From: Bacteroidota bacterium
GTDB lineage: Bacteria; Bacteroidota; Rhodothermia; Rhodothermales; Bin80
Reading direction: 5' to 3'
NCBI GenBank assembly: GCA_026708685.1
Contig: JAPOUL010000003.1
Coordinates: 1 to 47,609, forward strand
Length of the DNA stretch: 47,609 nt
Shown: positions 1 to 8,821 of the stretch, in pieces
Layout: every line of letters begins with the position of its first letter
Position numbering within the stretch: the first letter of the stretch is position 1
Position numbers and translations under genes: made by a program
The notes under the pieces: generated by a model
Databases searched by the model: none
What the model saw: only the letters and a program-made list of their open reading frames with translations
What the model was told of the DNA's origin: nothing

Positions 1-1
1 T

Positions 2-424
2 GAAGGGCGTGAAATTGAATGTGCAGTACTTGGCAGGAATCCCGTCCGGGTATCAGTATCCGGTGAGATCAAAACCACCCATTCCTTTTACTCCTATGAA
101 GCGAAGTATCACGATGAAACCGCGACAGAATTGATCATTCCAGCATCCTTGCCAGATGAAGTCAATCACCGGATCCGCGACGTGACGATTCAAGTGTGTG
201 ATGTTCTTGGATGCCATGGGATGGCTCGGGTGGATTTTTTTCTGGACACCAATGACCGACTGTTTGTCAATGAAGTCAATACGATACCAGGTTTCACCTC
301 TGGAAGTATGTATCCTTTGTTATGGCAATATTCAGGTGTATCGTTTACCGAATTAGTGGATGCTCTGCTTGCAGATGCCCTGCAGACCCATAGGAGGCAA
401 TCTCAATTAACTCAGCGTCCTTGA
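2..424 (+). CDS. ddl: D-alanine--D-alanine ligase, C-terminal part (5' end outside window)
   Basis: The frame is open from base 2, so the N-terminal half lies outside the window. The enzyme joins two D-alanines with ATP in the cytoplasm to make the peptidoglycan dipeptide that MurF uses. The visible 140 residues carry the ATP-grasp end of the family: GREIECAVLG near the start, GEI and YEAKY, then DFFLDTNDRLFVNEVNTIPG, which supplies the Mg-binding acid and Asn residues, and a GSMYPLLW element. The stop codon (TGA, 422-424) overlaps the ATG of murF by one base, so the two are translationally coupled. Only the C-terminal domain can be checked, but the motif match is strong. Confidence 0.95.
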   Translation, partial: EGREIECAVLGRNPVRVSVSGEIKTTHSFYSYEAKYHDETATELIIPASLPDEVNHRIRDVTIQVCDVLGCHGMARVDFFLDTNDRLFVNEVNTIPGFTSGSMYPLLWQYSGVSFTELVDALLADALQTHRRQSQLTQRP

Positions 425-1725
425 TGGGCTATTCAACCGATACAAGGACCTTGCGTAGAGGTGATATCTATGTCGCCATTCAAGGAGAGCGTTACGATGG
501 ACATCATTTTGTTGCCGATGCGATTGGTAAGGGTGCATCCAAAGCCATTGTAGAGCGGGCCATTGATGGGATTCCACCAGAGAAGTTAGATATTGTTGAT
601 AATGCTATCGTCCATCTTGCGGATTTAGCTGCCTTTAGGATCAGAAAATCTCAATCACAAGTGATCGCCATTACTGGATCCGTTGGTAAGACCACGACCC
701 GCAGTGCGATTACTGAAGTGCTACGAACATCAGGGCCCGTAGTATCTTCAACTGGTAATCTCAATACATTATTAGGGTTGTCTCTCACTCTAGTGAACAG
801 CGATCTACAAAAGGAGACACGTCTGGTCCTTGAAATGGGAGCCAGTAAGAAAGGAGATCTCGCAGACATTTGTCACTACTTCAAACCAGATATATCCGTC
901 ATTACTAATGTACGAGGTGTACATTTGGAGATGCTTGGCTCCATTGAGGGGGTTCAGTATGAAAAGAGTGAATTAGTCAGAGCACTTGAATCAAAAGGTA
1001 TCGCATGCCTGAACGCTGATGATCCTTGGACGCGAGGTATGGTGACTCAATGTAAGGGGGAACATGTATTTTATGGCAAATCCGCAGATGCACATATTCA
1101 ACCGCATGATATCACAGCATCTGTTCCATTATTAGGAGATCATGTCATTTATATTCTAATGGCTGCCTTTTGTGTGGGTCATGTATTGGGAATTGCTCCA
1201 GATACAATCAATCATGCCTTGAGTCATCTGAAACCTCAAAAAGGGCGATTGAATCGACTTCTTGGCAAGGATGGTTCCATATTGATTGACGATTCATACA
1301 ATGCAAGTCCTGATGCTGTGATGGCTGCACTTCAGGTGTTGAGTAGCCAATCGGCAAAGCGTCGGGTCGTGTTTCTTGGGGATATGTTGGAGCTTGGAGA
1401 CAAAGAAGAGGAGGCACATCGTGATATTTTGCTCAGGGCCGCAGAGAATGCAGATCTCATCTACGGATGCGGAACTCGATTACAGAATGCTGCAAAGCAT
1501 CTATACTCTCAAAGGAATTTAGAGATTAAGTGTTATCCAGAATCTCAAGGTCTTGCCAGAGAGTTAGCATCGGGGAGTATTTATGCCCCCCAATCTGGTG
1601 ATGTGATCTTGGTCAAAGGATCTCAGGGAGCACGTATGGAACGTGTTAGTCGGGCGTTACTGTCTGAAGATGTTTCTCCCGAATCTGTTCTTCCCCGTCA
1701 GTCCAAGGCGTGGCTGTCAATATAG
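424..1725 (+). CDS. murF: UDP-N-acetylmuramoyl-tripeptide--D-alanyl-D-alanine ligase
   Basis: This Mur ligase adds D-Ala-D-Ala to the UDP-MurNAc-tripeptide, the last cytoplasmic step before the lipid stage of peptidoglycan synthesis. The 433-residue protein has the N-terminal MurF pattern DTRTLRRGDIYVAIQGERYDGH (residues 5-26, binding the uridine nucleotide), the ATP P-loop TGSVGKTT around residues 84-91, the central-domain LIDDSYNASPDA and the C-terminal VLGD-like and VKGSQGARMERV elements. I chose ATG 424, which overlaps the ddl stop as TGATG; a TTG three bases earlier is in frame. Length is close to typical MurF (about 430-460). The ddl-murF pairing fits the pathway order. Confidence 0.97.
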   Translation: MGYSTDTRTLRRGDIYVAIQGERYDGHHFVADAIGKGASKAIVERAIDGIPPEKLDIVDNAIVHLADLAAFRIRKSQSQVIAITGSVGKTTTRSAITEVLRTSGPVVSSTGNLNTLLGLSLTLVNSDLQKETRLVLEMGASKKGDLADICHYFKPDISVITNVRGVHLEMLGSIEGVQYEKSELVRALESKGIACLNADDPWTRGMVTQCKGEHVFYGKSADAHIQPHDITASVPLLGDHVIYILMAAFCVGHVLGIAPDTINHALSHLKPQKGRLNRLLGKDGSILIDDSYNASPDAVMAALQVLSSQSAKRRVVFLGDMLELGDKEEEAHRDILLRAAENADLIYGCGTRLQNAAKHLYSQRNLEIKCYPESQGLARELASGSIYAPQSGDVILVKGSQGARMERVSRALLSEDVSPESVLPRQSKAWLSI

Positions 1726-2086
1726 AACGTTCAGATCAACGTCTGGACCATCATCTCATGCGGTTCGGAGCATTTGTCATTGCCATGATTCTCCGCAGCC
1801 TGCTTACTTGATTGTGAAATGATCTGAGGTTTTTGGAAACTTGCTTGGGTGATCTATTGAGAGACTCCTTTTTGAGAAAAAATTGAGTAGGATGCTCTCA
1901 TTTGAAAGAGATGGAAGCCAACCCACCAAAATTCGTTACGATTGAGTCTGATTTACCAAACTGATCTTCTTACGCAAGACAAGGAGTTGAAGATCAGTGG
2001 AATCGTACTAATGTCCAATTTGATCCTCAGTATAACACTGGAAACCAATTCATTTCACCCAATATGACCAAGATGAACTTCGGTAT
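1726..2086 (+). other. Intergenic region with a 33-codon reading frame
   Basis: About 360 bases without a convincing gene. Overlapping the murF end in another frame, a GTG at 1710 opens a 33-residue frame ending at 1811. It encodes a short hydrophobic stretch (MRFGAFVIAMILRSLLT) that looks like the start of a membrane-associated protein cut short. It may be a relic or chance. No clear terminator was found. Confidence 0.4.
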
Positions 2087-3625
2087 ATGAAACCATCTAG
2101 ACCGGCATCCAACCGATCGAAGTTGATCGTGATACTGGGCGATCAACTTTCGTTTGACAGTGCGGCCTTGAGGAGTGCAGTGATACAGGATGATACCATC
2201 TTAATGGCAGAAGTTTACGATGAAACACGCTATGTTGCACACCATCAAAAGAAAATCGCATATGTCCTTTCGGCGATGCGTCATTTTGCAAAATCGCTCA
2301 TCAAGGTAGGATGGACTCTGCGATATATACGTCTGGATGATCCTGAAAATACGGGGAGTCTGGTTGGTGAAATTCAACGTGCACTCTCGGAATTGGACAT
2401 CCAAAACGCAGTAGTGACAGAACCAGGGGAGTATCGGTTATTAGAAGATTTTCATCGTTGTCCTCAGCTGTGTATCCTCCCAGATGAACGTTTTATTGCA
2501 AGCCATCAAGAATTTGAGCACTGGGCCGAGGGACGCAAACAGCTGCGAATGGAGTATTTCTATCGTCAAATGCGGCGAAAGACTGGACTTTTAATGTCTG
2601 GAAATCAACCCGTCGGTGGTCAATGGAATTATGATTCGCAGAATCGAAAACCCGCTAAGGGTGATCTCTTTCTACCCGAACCACTCAAAATTGAACCCGA
2701 CGAAATCACAAAGGATGTACTACATCTTGTAGATGAGCATTTTGGTGATCATTTTGGAACAACGCGTCCCTTCTGGTTTGCAGTTACTCGAGATGATGCC
2801 CTCAGAGCGTTGGAGCATTTTGTTCAAGTTGCTCTACCAAATTTTGGAGATTATCAGGATGCTATGCTGCACGGTGAACCGTTTTTATATCATTCTGTAC
2901 TGTCCCAGTATCTCAATTCAGGTTTGTTGTCACCGCTAGAAATCTGTCGCAAAGTAGTATCTGCTTATGATCAAGGGCACGCTCCGCTCAATTCGGTTGA
3001 AGGATATATACGGCAAATCATTGGATGGCGTGAGTTCGTGCGTGGGATCTATTGGTACAGAATGCCAGATTATACGCACGAGAATTTTTTGAACGCAAAA
3101 CGCCCCTTACCAGAATTTTATTGGACTGCAGAAACGAATATGGCTTGTGTGTCATCGGTGATTACCCAAACGAGAGACGAGGCCTATTCACACCATATTC
3201 AAAGGTTAATGATTACGGGTAATTTTGCACTTTTGGCTGGGATAGACCCGTTTGAAGTCCATCAATGGTATCTAGCCGTTTATGCAGATGCCTACGAATG
3301 GGTGGAAGCACCCAATGTGATTGGAATGAGTCAGTTTGCCGATGGCGGACTCATGGCATCAAAGCCGTATGCGGCAAGTGGAAACTATATCAATAAGATG
3401 TCTGATTACTGTGGAACCTGTCGCTATGATGTGAAACAGAAGACGGGAAAAAATGCGTGCCCTTTCAACTCTCTCTATTGGGATTTTTTGGTTCGTAATG
3501 AAGCTCATCTGCGAAGCAATCCACGACTTGGATATGCTTATAGGACTTGGGATCGCATGAGTGAAGAGAAGAAACTGGAGTACATCAAGAGTGCTGAACA
3601 TGTTTTAGCACGACTGGATAACTAA
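2087..3625 (+). CDS. Iron-sulfur bacterial cryptochrome/(6-4) photolyase family protein
   Basis: This 512-residue protein belongs to the DPRP/FeS-BCP group (prokaryotic cryptochromes and (6-4) photolyases, such as Agrobacterium PhrB), which use FAD and light to repair UV lesions or to sense light. The N-terminus (KLIVILGDQLSFD) is the typical photolyase alpha/beta start. Four cysteines at 354, 442, 445 and 458 have spacing 88-3-13, identical to the [4Fe-4S] ligands of PhrB (350, 438, 441, 454). The FAD-domain region NSVEGYIRQIIGWREFVRG and the RLMITGNFALLAG helix are present. It converges on the classical photolyase gene 194 bases downstream. Repair of (6-4) photoproducts is inferred from the family; a purely sensory role is possible. 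Confidence 0.93.
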   Translation: MKPSRPASNRSKLIVILGDQLSFDSAALRSAVIQDDTILMAEVYDETRYVAHHQKKIAYVLSAMRHFAKSLIKVGWTLRYIRLDDPENTGSLVGEIQRALSELDIQNAVVTEPGEYRLLEDFHRCPQLCILPDERFIASHQEFEHWAEGRKQLRMEYFYRQMRRKTGLLMSGNQPVGGQWNYDSQNRKPAKGDLFLPEPLKIEPDEITKDVLHLVDEHFGDHFGTTRPFWFAVTRDDALRALEHFVQVALPNFGDYQDAMLHGEPFLYHSVLSQYLNSGLLSPLEICRKVVSAYDQGHAPLNSVEGYIRQIIGWREFVRGIYWYRMPDYTHENFLNAKRPLPEFYWTAETNMACVSSVITQTRDEAYSHHIQRLMITGNFALLAGIDPFEVHQWYLAVYADAYEWVEAPNVIGMSQFADGGLMASKPYAASGNYINKMSDYCGTCRYDVKQKTGKNACPFNSLYWDFLVRNEAHLRSNPRLGYAYRTWDRMSEEKKLEYIKSAEHVLARLDN

Positions 3626-3819
3626 GTTGATGCCTTGACCGGGAAGTGTCACCAATCAAAACTTCTCTCTGAATAGGATCATTGCTACAATTGATACAAA
3701 ATCAAATCATGAGAGTAATCCATGAATATAGTTGCTCTTTTGGATGATAGGGGTTGATGAGATCAGGCAATGACTGTGTGTCCAAGCTTCGTCTTTTCAT
3801 TGATAGATAGGATGTCTGG

Positions 3820-5319
3820 TTAAGATTCAAACGCAATCGAAAGTTGTTGGGATGTTGGGGGGCGTTTGCGCGTTTTAGATGTTCGCTTGCGGCTTCCATG
3901 TTTTGATTGAATTCTATCTGCCTCCTCCCGAAAATCGGGGTGGCGACGTACAGACCAAATACGATCGCGAGCTAGCTTTGCAGCTGAGAGATGATCAAAG
4001 ATACGATCAGGATAACTCTTTCCAAGAACTACCGATGAATTTGGAGCTTTCCACGGTTCTTGCAAATGGGTATCGGCAATGGCGGACAATTCTGGGACCC
4101 ACCTCCGCGTGAAAATACCATCAGAATCTTGATCATAGCCCTGTTTGACTGGATTATAAATGCGTATGGCATTAATGCCTGTGGTACCCGATTGCATTTG
4201 CACTTGGTTCCAATGGATCCCCGGTTCATAGTCGGTGAAAAGCCTTGCTAACACCAACCCAGGAGCCCGCCAGTCCATCCATAGATGATAACTGGCCGTT
4301 GCCATGACCATTGCACGCATTCGAAAATTGAGCCAGCCTGTGGCATTCAATGAGCGCATGCAGGCATCAAGGAATGGATAACCTGTTTGACCACTCGCCC
4401 AAGCGGTTAAACATTCAGAATCAGGCTCCGCAGGTCTTAAGCCATTGTAGAGGCGATGGAGGTTCTCAAACTCAAGACGAGGTTCATCTTCCAATTTTTG
4501 AATAAAGTGACAGTGCCAGTGGAGTCGTCCAGAGAATGAGCGAAGCGATTTACGCCAATTCACCGCATTTGCATCAAAAGTACGTTGACGAAACTTTGTC
4601 GCTTGAACGACTTCACGCATGGATAATGCCCCCCATGCGAGATAGGGAGATAACCTTGAACACGCATGAGCTCCCTCTAATGGAGATGACATTGCCTGTT
4701 GGTAGTTCTCACCCCGTTGGTTGAGAAAGCTTTCTAACCGTTCCATCCCCAAACGACGTCCTCCAATCTGGCGTTGAGGGCATATATCAGGGGAGAGTTG
4801 AAGATTGGCAGATGACGGTATTGGTCCCGGCTCCAAATCTAATGGAGCAAGTTGGGGTGGAATTGATGGGGGCTCTGCCATCAATTGATCCCATTTCGAT
4901 GCCCAGCCATCCCGAGAGGCGATTGGACGCTGAACACCATGATTTTGCAATTCATGCCAAGCGATCCCATTCAACCTGCACCATTGTGCTACTTTTAGAT
5001 CACGATCATATGTCCATCCGTTTCCAGTTTCTTGATGCGACCATATCGATTCAATAAATCCGGCATGAAGAAACTCTGACAAAATATCTATTACATTGCC
5101 AACTCGGATGATGAGAGGTTGTCCCAGTGTGGCAAGATCTTCACGTAACTGTATGAGAGTTTCTGTAATAAAATTCCAGTGACGGGCAGACATGTCAGGT
5201 TGCAGCCAGAGCTCTGGTTCAACGATATAGAGTGGCAATACCTTTCCCCGCTTGGATGCTTGCGTTAAAGCGGCATGATCGTAGACGCGGAGATCACGTT
5301 TAAACCAGACGACTTCCAT
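3820..5319 (-). CDS. Deoxyribodipyrimidine photolyase / cryptochrome (class I type)
   Basis: A 499-residue flavoprotein of the DNA photolyase family, expected to split cyclobutane pyrimidine dimers using light and FAD. It opens with VVWFKRDLRVYDHAAL, the hallmark of the antenna-binding domain. The FAD domain shows LSPYLAWGALSMREV (about 223-238), FLDACMRSLNATGWLNFRMR (about 316-335) and the flavin region SGTTGINAIRIYNP (about 377-390), followed by FTRRWVPEL. Start: ATG at 5319; an in-frame TTG lies three bases upstream. The C-terminus is a basic tail rich in Arg and Lys (last 30 residues), perhaps DNA-contacting. Class assignment within the superfamily is less sure than the family. Confidence 0.93.
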   Translation of the reverse strand: MEVVWFKRDLRVYDHAALTQASKRGKVLPLYIVEPELWLQPDMSARHWNFITETLIQLREDLATLGQPLIIRVGNVIDILSEFLHAGFIESIWSHQETGNGWTYDRDLKVAQWCRLNGIAWHELQNHGVQRPIASRDGWASKWDQLMAEPPSIPPQLAPLDLEPGPIPSSANLQLSPDICPQRQIGGRRLGMERLESFLNQRGENYQQAMSSPLEGAHACSRLSPYLAWGALSMREVVQATKFRQRTFDANAVNWRKSLRSFSGRLHWHCHFIQKLEDEPRLEFENLHRLYNGLRPAEPDSECLTAWASGQTGYPFLDACMRSLNATGWLNFRMRAMVMATASYHLWMDWRAPGLVLARLFTDYEPGIHWNQVQMQSGTTGINAIRIYNPVKQGYDQDSDGIFTRRWVPELSAIADTHLQEPWKAPNSSVVLGKSYPDRIFDHLSAAKLARDRIWSVRRHPDFREEADRIQSKHGSRKRTSKTRKRPPTSQQLSIAFES

Positions 5320-6024
5320 CAAATAATCTGTCTAAGATGAGGCGATACATTGAGAGAATGAAGGGCACCCCTTTGCATTGTTTCGGTGATCTGAACGAGT
5401 GTTAACCTATCCCAAAATTCCTCAATATGGGGGAGGATTCTTTGGAAAAGGAGGTTTTGATATTTGTTAGCTCTAAAAAATCTTCATCAAAGATGTGAAT
5501 AACTACACAAATATAGATCACAACCACTCCACAGAAAGGTTTATCTGAAATTGAAATAGATCAAGATGGCTTAGGAGAAGATCTGATTCATCTTTATTAG
5601 AATAGGAAATGCTTTTCAACCGTGATATTGATTCAAAAGCAGTGAAGAACATCTCGTATCAACGGTTGCTTTAACTTTAAATCCTTAAAACTGTGCAAAA
5701 GGTCACGCTGGTTTGATGGTATGACTCTCCGATAATCGTGGAGTTTTTCTCTATTTCCGAATACGAATGGTCCATTTTCTGGAGATCTTTCCTGTCTTTC
5801 GTTTGCATCATCTAACGATTGGATGCACCTCCCCCATGGGCTTATAGCAAGGTTTCTTCTTGATTTATTGATTCATCAATTCGGTTTCGGTAAAGATTCC
5901 ACATACCAAGACAAAATTCTTGAATTTTTCATCCAAGCACGTACCACTCCGGTCTTGCCGAGTTGTATTCCTGAATCCCTATATCCAGGGCGTAATCCGA
6001 ATTCTGCTTCTCTTCGTTGCTCAT
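5320..6024. other. Gene-poor gap
   Basis: About 700 bases with no credible coding frame on either strand. A short frame near 5430-5470 encodes a Gly/Phe-rich string, but it has no plausible start and is too short. It separates two minus-strand genes. Confidence 0.4.
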
Positions 6025-6486
6025 CTATTCAAAGAACTTCTTGTATTTTTTGGGCATGTCTGCGATTGCCTTATCAATGCCTTTCTTCATCAATGCAATC
6101 GTATTCTCTTCAACCTTGACCGTTGGTGCTTCTCCCCACGGCCAGTCGATATTTTGGTATGGACGAACGATGGCCATAAATTTCGGCAATTTATCTGCCT
6201 TATCACGGTAGATATACTTACCGATCGCCACATGTTTATACAGATCTTCAGGTGGAGGATATGACGTGCGCCGATAACCCGTCGCGATACCGTTAGAAAA
6301 GTGATACGCGATGTATTCTTCAATCAATATCTTGATGTCATTCAACGTCTCTGCGCTACCAGTTTCATCTTTAACCAGATCACGCACACCGCGATATATG
6401 TACTTTGGGCTGCCATCATCTTCTTTGTGCTTGAAGATAAAAAATCCGTCCTTGTCTGTCTCGAAAATGTAGTCGTCAAAATTCAT
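6025..6486 (-). CDS. Hypothetical protein, 153 aa
   Basis: I do not recognise this family. The frame is intact, starts with ATG and encodes a soluble protein of balanced composition. It has an acidic and aromatic N-terminus (MNFDDYIFETDKDGFFIFKH), a middle with several Tyr residues (YIAYHFSNGIATGYRR), and a lysine-rich C-terminal helix (DKAIADMPKKYKKFFE). There is no signal peptide or membrane segment. The amino-acid use is protein-like, not that of a chance frame. The neighbours are gaps on the 3' side and a minus-strand membrane-protein gene about 170 bases upstream, so there is no functional hint from context. Confidence 0.7.
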   Translation of the reverse strand: MNFDDYIFETDKDGFFIFKHKEDDGSPKYIYRGVRDLVKDETGSAETLNDIKILIEEYIAYHFSNGIATGYRRTSYPPPEDLYKHVAIGKYIYRDKADKLPKFMAIVRPYQNIDWPWGEAPTVKVEENTIALMKKGIDKAIADMPKKYKKFFE

Positions 6487-6655
6487 GATACCTAATATTA
6501 GAGACTCCTATGAGCCGTGAAATAGATCAGTCAGTAACAACCTTGTTACTTATGGATATAATTCCCAAACTATCAAATCGATCATAGCGATAAGGATAGG
6601 TGGTTGCTCCATGAACACGAATGACGACCCCATCATCAAAGTGAATGATTCAGAT

Positions 6656-7360
6656 TCAAGTTGTTGGCTCTTTTGAAAGTTTTACGAATGGTAGCCAAGA
6701 AATGAAACTAAGAACCAAAGCCACACCGAGGGCAATGAAAACATACCATGGCCATGGACCTAATAAATCTAATATTGAACCATGAGGAGGTTTCTCAATC
6801 AAATACATGTAATTAACCCCGCTAGCATAATTGAAAATCATCATTAGCACACAATACCCCGTAATCCATAACATTGAATAGACGACACTAATCCTGCGTG
6901 GATATATGCGCCAAACAGATACAAGATAGATGATAAATAGAAGGAGCCCCGAATGAACAATCCAATACGTGAAATAGAGCAAATTTGGAAAGGAGTTACT
7001 GAGATTAGGAGTAATCACGCCCTGTAGCGTTCCTACGGTAATAATAAAATAACATACCTCTACCAGATGCCTTGGACGATATTTCCAGAAGAAAAATGGC
7101 AACATCACCGCAAGAAAGTTACATAAATTGAGAGGGATATGTTTCTGCCAATCAAAGATTCCAGTGGATACCCTAAAAATGAAAGCGGAGGTAATTGCAG
7201 AAAAGATGAGGATTGACATCCATCGTAAAATCATTTCCTGAGAACGTCGATCTAATTTCCTGCGAGCATAGATCGGAAGCACAACACATAGAATGGCTGT
7301 TATGGCCATAATGAAAAAATGCTCTGCACTGAAAAATTGAATCCCCGTAGTTTCAGTCAT
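6656..7360 (-). CDS. TIGR02206-like integral membrane protein (copy 1)
   Basis: A 234-residue, very hydrophobic protein with about six or seven membrane spans, resembling the TIGR02206/YwaF family of unknown role. The start was placed at ATG 7360 (MTETTGIQFFSAEHF) and not at an upstream in-frame codon, because this aligns with the start of the second copy at 38917 (MTELPGIRFLGFEHF) and gives nearly the same length (234 against 232). Shared signatures are RHLVEV, TPxLSxSFPxxLYF, YWIVH, and a perfectly shared GSILDLLGPWPWY near the C-terminus. Function is unknown; the family members are inner-membrane proteins. Confidence 0.88.
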   Translation of the reverse strand: MTETTGIQFFSAEHFFIMAITAILCVVLPIYARRKLDRRSQEMILRWMSILIFSAITSAFIFRVSTGIFDWQKHIPLNLCNFLAVMLPFFFWKYRPRHLVEVCYFIITVGTLQGVITPNLSNSFPNLLYFTYWIVHSGLLLFIIYLVSVWRIYPRRISVVYSMLWITGYCVLMMIFNYASGVNYMYLIEKPPHGSILDLLGPWPWYVFIALGVALVLSFISWLPFVKLSKEPTT

Positions 7361-8056
7361 CGGCAAATGATCTTGTGATGTTGTAAATACAAACCAAACA
7401 TAAAATATAAATGAACTTGATTTATTGTTGAGCCATTGTCTCACGAACTCCTGTAGTAACACTGAAACAGATACCGACCCCACTGAGATAACAATTCAAT
7501 CCACTAGCAACAAGATCTGTGAAATGTAGGGAGTCATTGTTAGGTCTCTTGTTAATAATCTCTTCATCGCGAAGCCCGCCAGTCAAAATTTGGAAATATA
7601 TCAATACCAGAGTTACAAAAATGAAATTCAATTTGGAAGTTCAAAAAACATAAAATTTAGTGTAAAATAATGGACTAAACAAGAAATGGGAATGTTTACT
7701 TGGAACTCAGAGAGTAAAATAAACTGACACTCTTCGCACCGGTGTCAATAGTCTGGTCAAATATACAAAATCTGAATGATATACATACAACTAGTCTCCT
7801 ACATATTCCCCTGAATCCATAAACAAGACTTGTGCAGGCTGTTTCTAAGAACTATGACGATGGAGAGAGAGGTAATCGTAGAGATTACCCCGTACACTAA
7901 ATCCCGTTACACCTGAAATAAATGTGATGACCTAATCTTTTTCCACTGTAAATTCAGATACAATTCGGGGACTGTTTTCTAGGACTACAGCGTAAGTATA
8001 ATGGCTACCTCGTAGCCTATTTTGATAGACCTGGTGAACTCAAGTGCCAACGATAG
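7361..8056. other. Gene-poor, AT-rich gap
   Basis: About 700 bases upstream of the membrane protein with no supported gene. On the minus strand between 7900 and 8050 there are short protein-like scraps, for example YAVVLENSPRIVSEFTVEKD, broken by stops. These suggest degraded coding sequence, but I cannot name it. Confidence 0.4.
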
Positions 8057-8194
8057 TTACCGATGCAATCGTGAACTATCTGCTTCACCCAATGCAAATA
8101 CGCGTTGGGCTTTGCCGTCGCTCAAGAAAGAGATCATATCCTGAAGTCTGCGGGGACGATCTTTGCTGAGTCTATCCATAGCGATCACGATTGA
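8057..8194 (-). pseudogene. Serine-recombinase-like fragment (relic)
   Basis: A 46-codon open stretch on the minus strand, bounded by stops, reads IVIAMDRLSKDRPRRLQDMI followed by SFLSDGKAQRVFALGEADSS. This matches the pattern of the resolvase/invertase catalytic domain (hydrophobic strand, then DRLSRD, then a helix, a strand and an acidic D-S/T element). A complete resolvase domain is about 130-140 residues, so only the middle remains. No catalytic N-terminal serine region is visible upstream, where the frame meets a stop at 8195-8197. The assignment is by pattern only. Confidence 0.4.
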
Positions 8195-8195
8195 T

Positions 8196-8313
8196 CAAGC
8201 AGACGAATTAGATGAGACAGTCATTGTGACGCTGACCAGCGGTGCAGGTATGACATAGGAGGTCAACACGTACTTACGTTCACCATTGTGAATACTATGG
8301 GTTTTACTTTCAT
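8196..8313 (+). pseudogene. Calx-beta-like domain fragment (relic, frameshifted)
   Basis: The plus strand reads ADELDETVIVTLTSGAGMT, then a TAG at 8256. After a frame change it reads HVLTFTIVNTMGF. Together these look like the end of a Calx-beta domain (acidic DE.DETV.VTL, GAGYT, TFTIVN), found in large secreted or cell-surface proteins of Bacteroidota-like bacteria. The domain is broken by a stop and a frameshift and is only about 40 residues long. It abuts the recombinase-like relic at about 8195, suggesting an old rearrangement point. Confidence 0.4.
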
Positions 8314-8497
8314 GAAGAATTGTGTGCACCAATAGAATTAGATTTTCAGGTATGGTCAGATCAGTGCGACAAGTTCGTGGGGGCCCTAATTGTTCACAAT
8401 ACCAAAATTACTTTGAGTACTCATCTGTCGATGTATTGTACTTTCAAGGTCGTAGCCATACTGAATTCTTCCATCATCTAGACATCGGTTTTTTCAG

Positions 8498-8821
8498 TTG
8501 AAGGGAAATCACAAAAACTATAGAGTACCACTACGAGTATATGAAGTAATCGGGTTTCTAAGTATTCTGGGAATCATTCTGTTTTACATAACTCAAGAAA
8601 CAGAGATAAATGATAGTGATGCTAATGAGTTTAAGGCTGTGGATGTTCTATTGGAATTACTTAAGAACAATTCAGTTTCCAATACGTCTAGATATAATGG
8701 TCATGATATAGAAATATTAAGAGATACTATGCATAGAAGATTCAAAGAATATTCGTCAGTTTCCAACTCTCTTACATCACACATAATTTCCTGTACCCAG
8801 CCTGATTGCCAGTCGCCATAA
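8498..8821 (+). CDS. Small hypothetical single-span membrane protein, 107 aa
   Basis: An unrecognised frame starting with TTG. It encodes a basic N-terminus, one probable membrane span (about residues 16-32, VIGFLSILGIILFYI), then a polar, Asn/Ser-rich outer part ending in a Cys-containing tail. The topology is protein-like and the frame runs 107 codons through AT-rich DNA. There is no clear ribosome-binding site and it lies in a region of decayed genes, so it may be a real small membrane protein, a truncated gene, or chance. Confidence 0.35.
   Translation: MKGNHKNYRVPLRVYEVIGFLSILGIILFYITQETEINDSDANEFKAVDVLLELLKNNSVSNTSRYNGHDIEILRDTMHRRFKEYSSVSNSLTSHIISCTQPDCQSP

Noticed and set aside
5430..5475. 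Gly/Phe-rich short frame resembling the tail of a TPM protein
   Set aside because: Too short, no start, and the likeness rests on low-complexity residues only.
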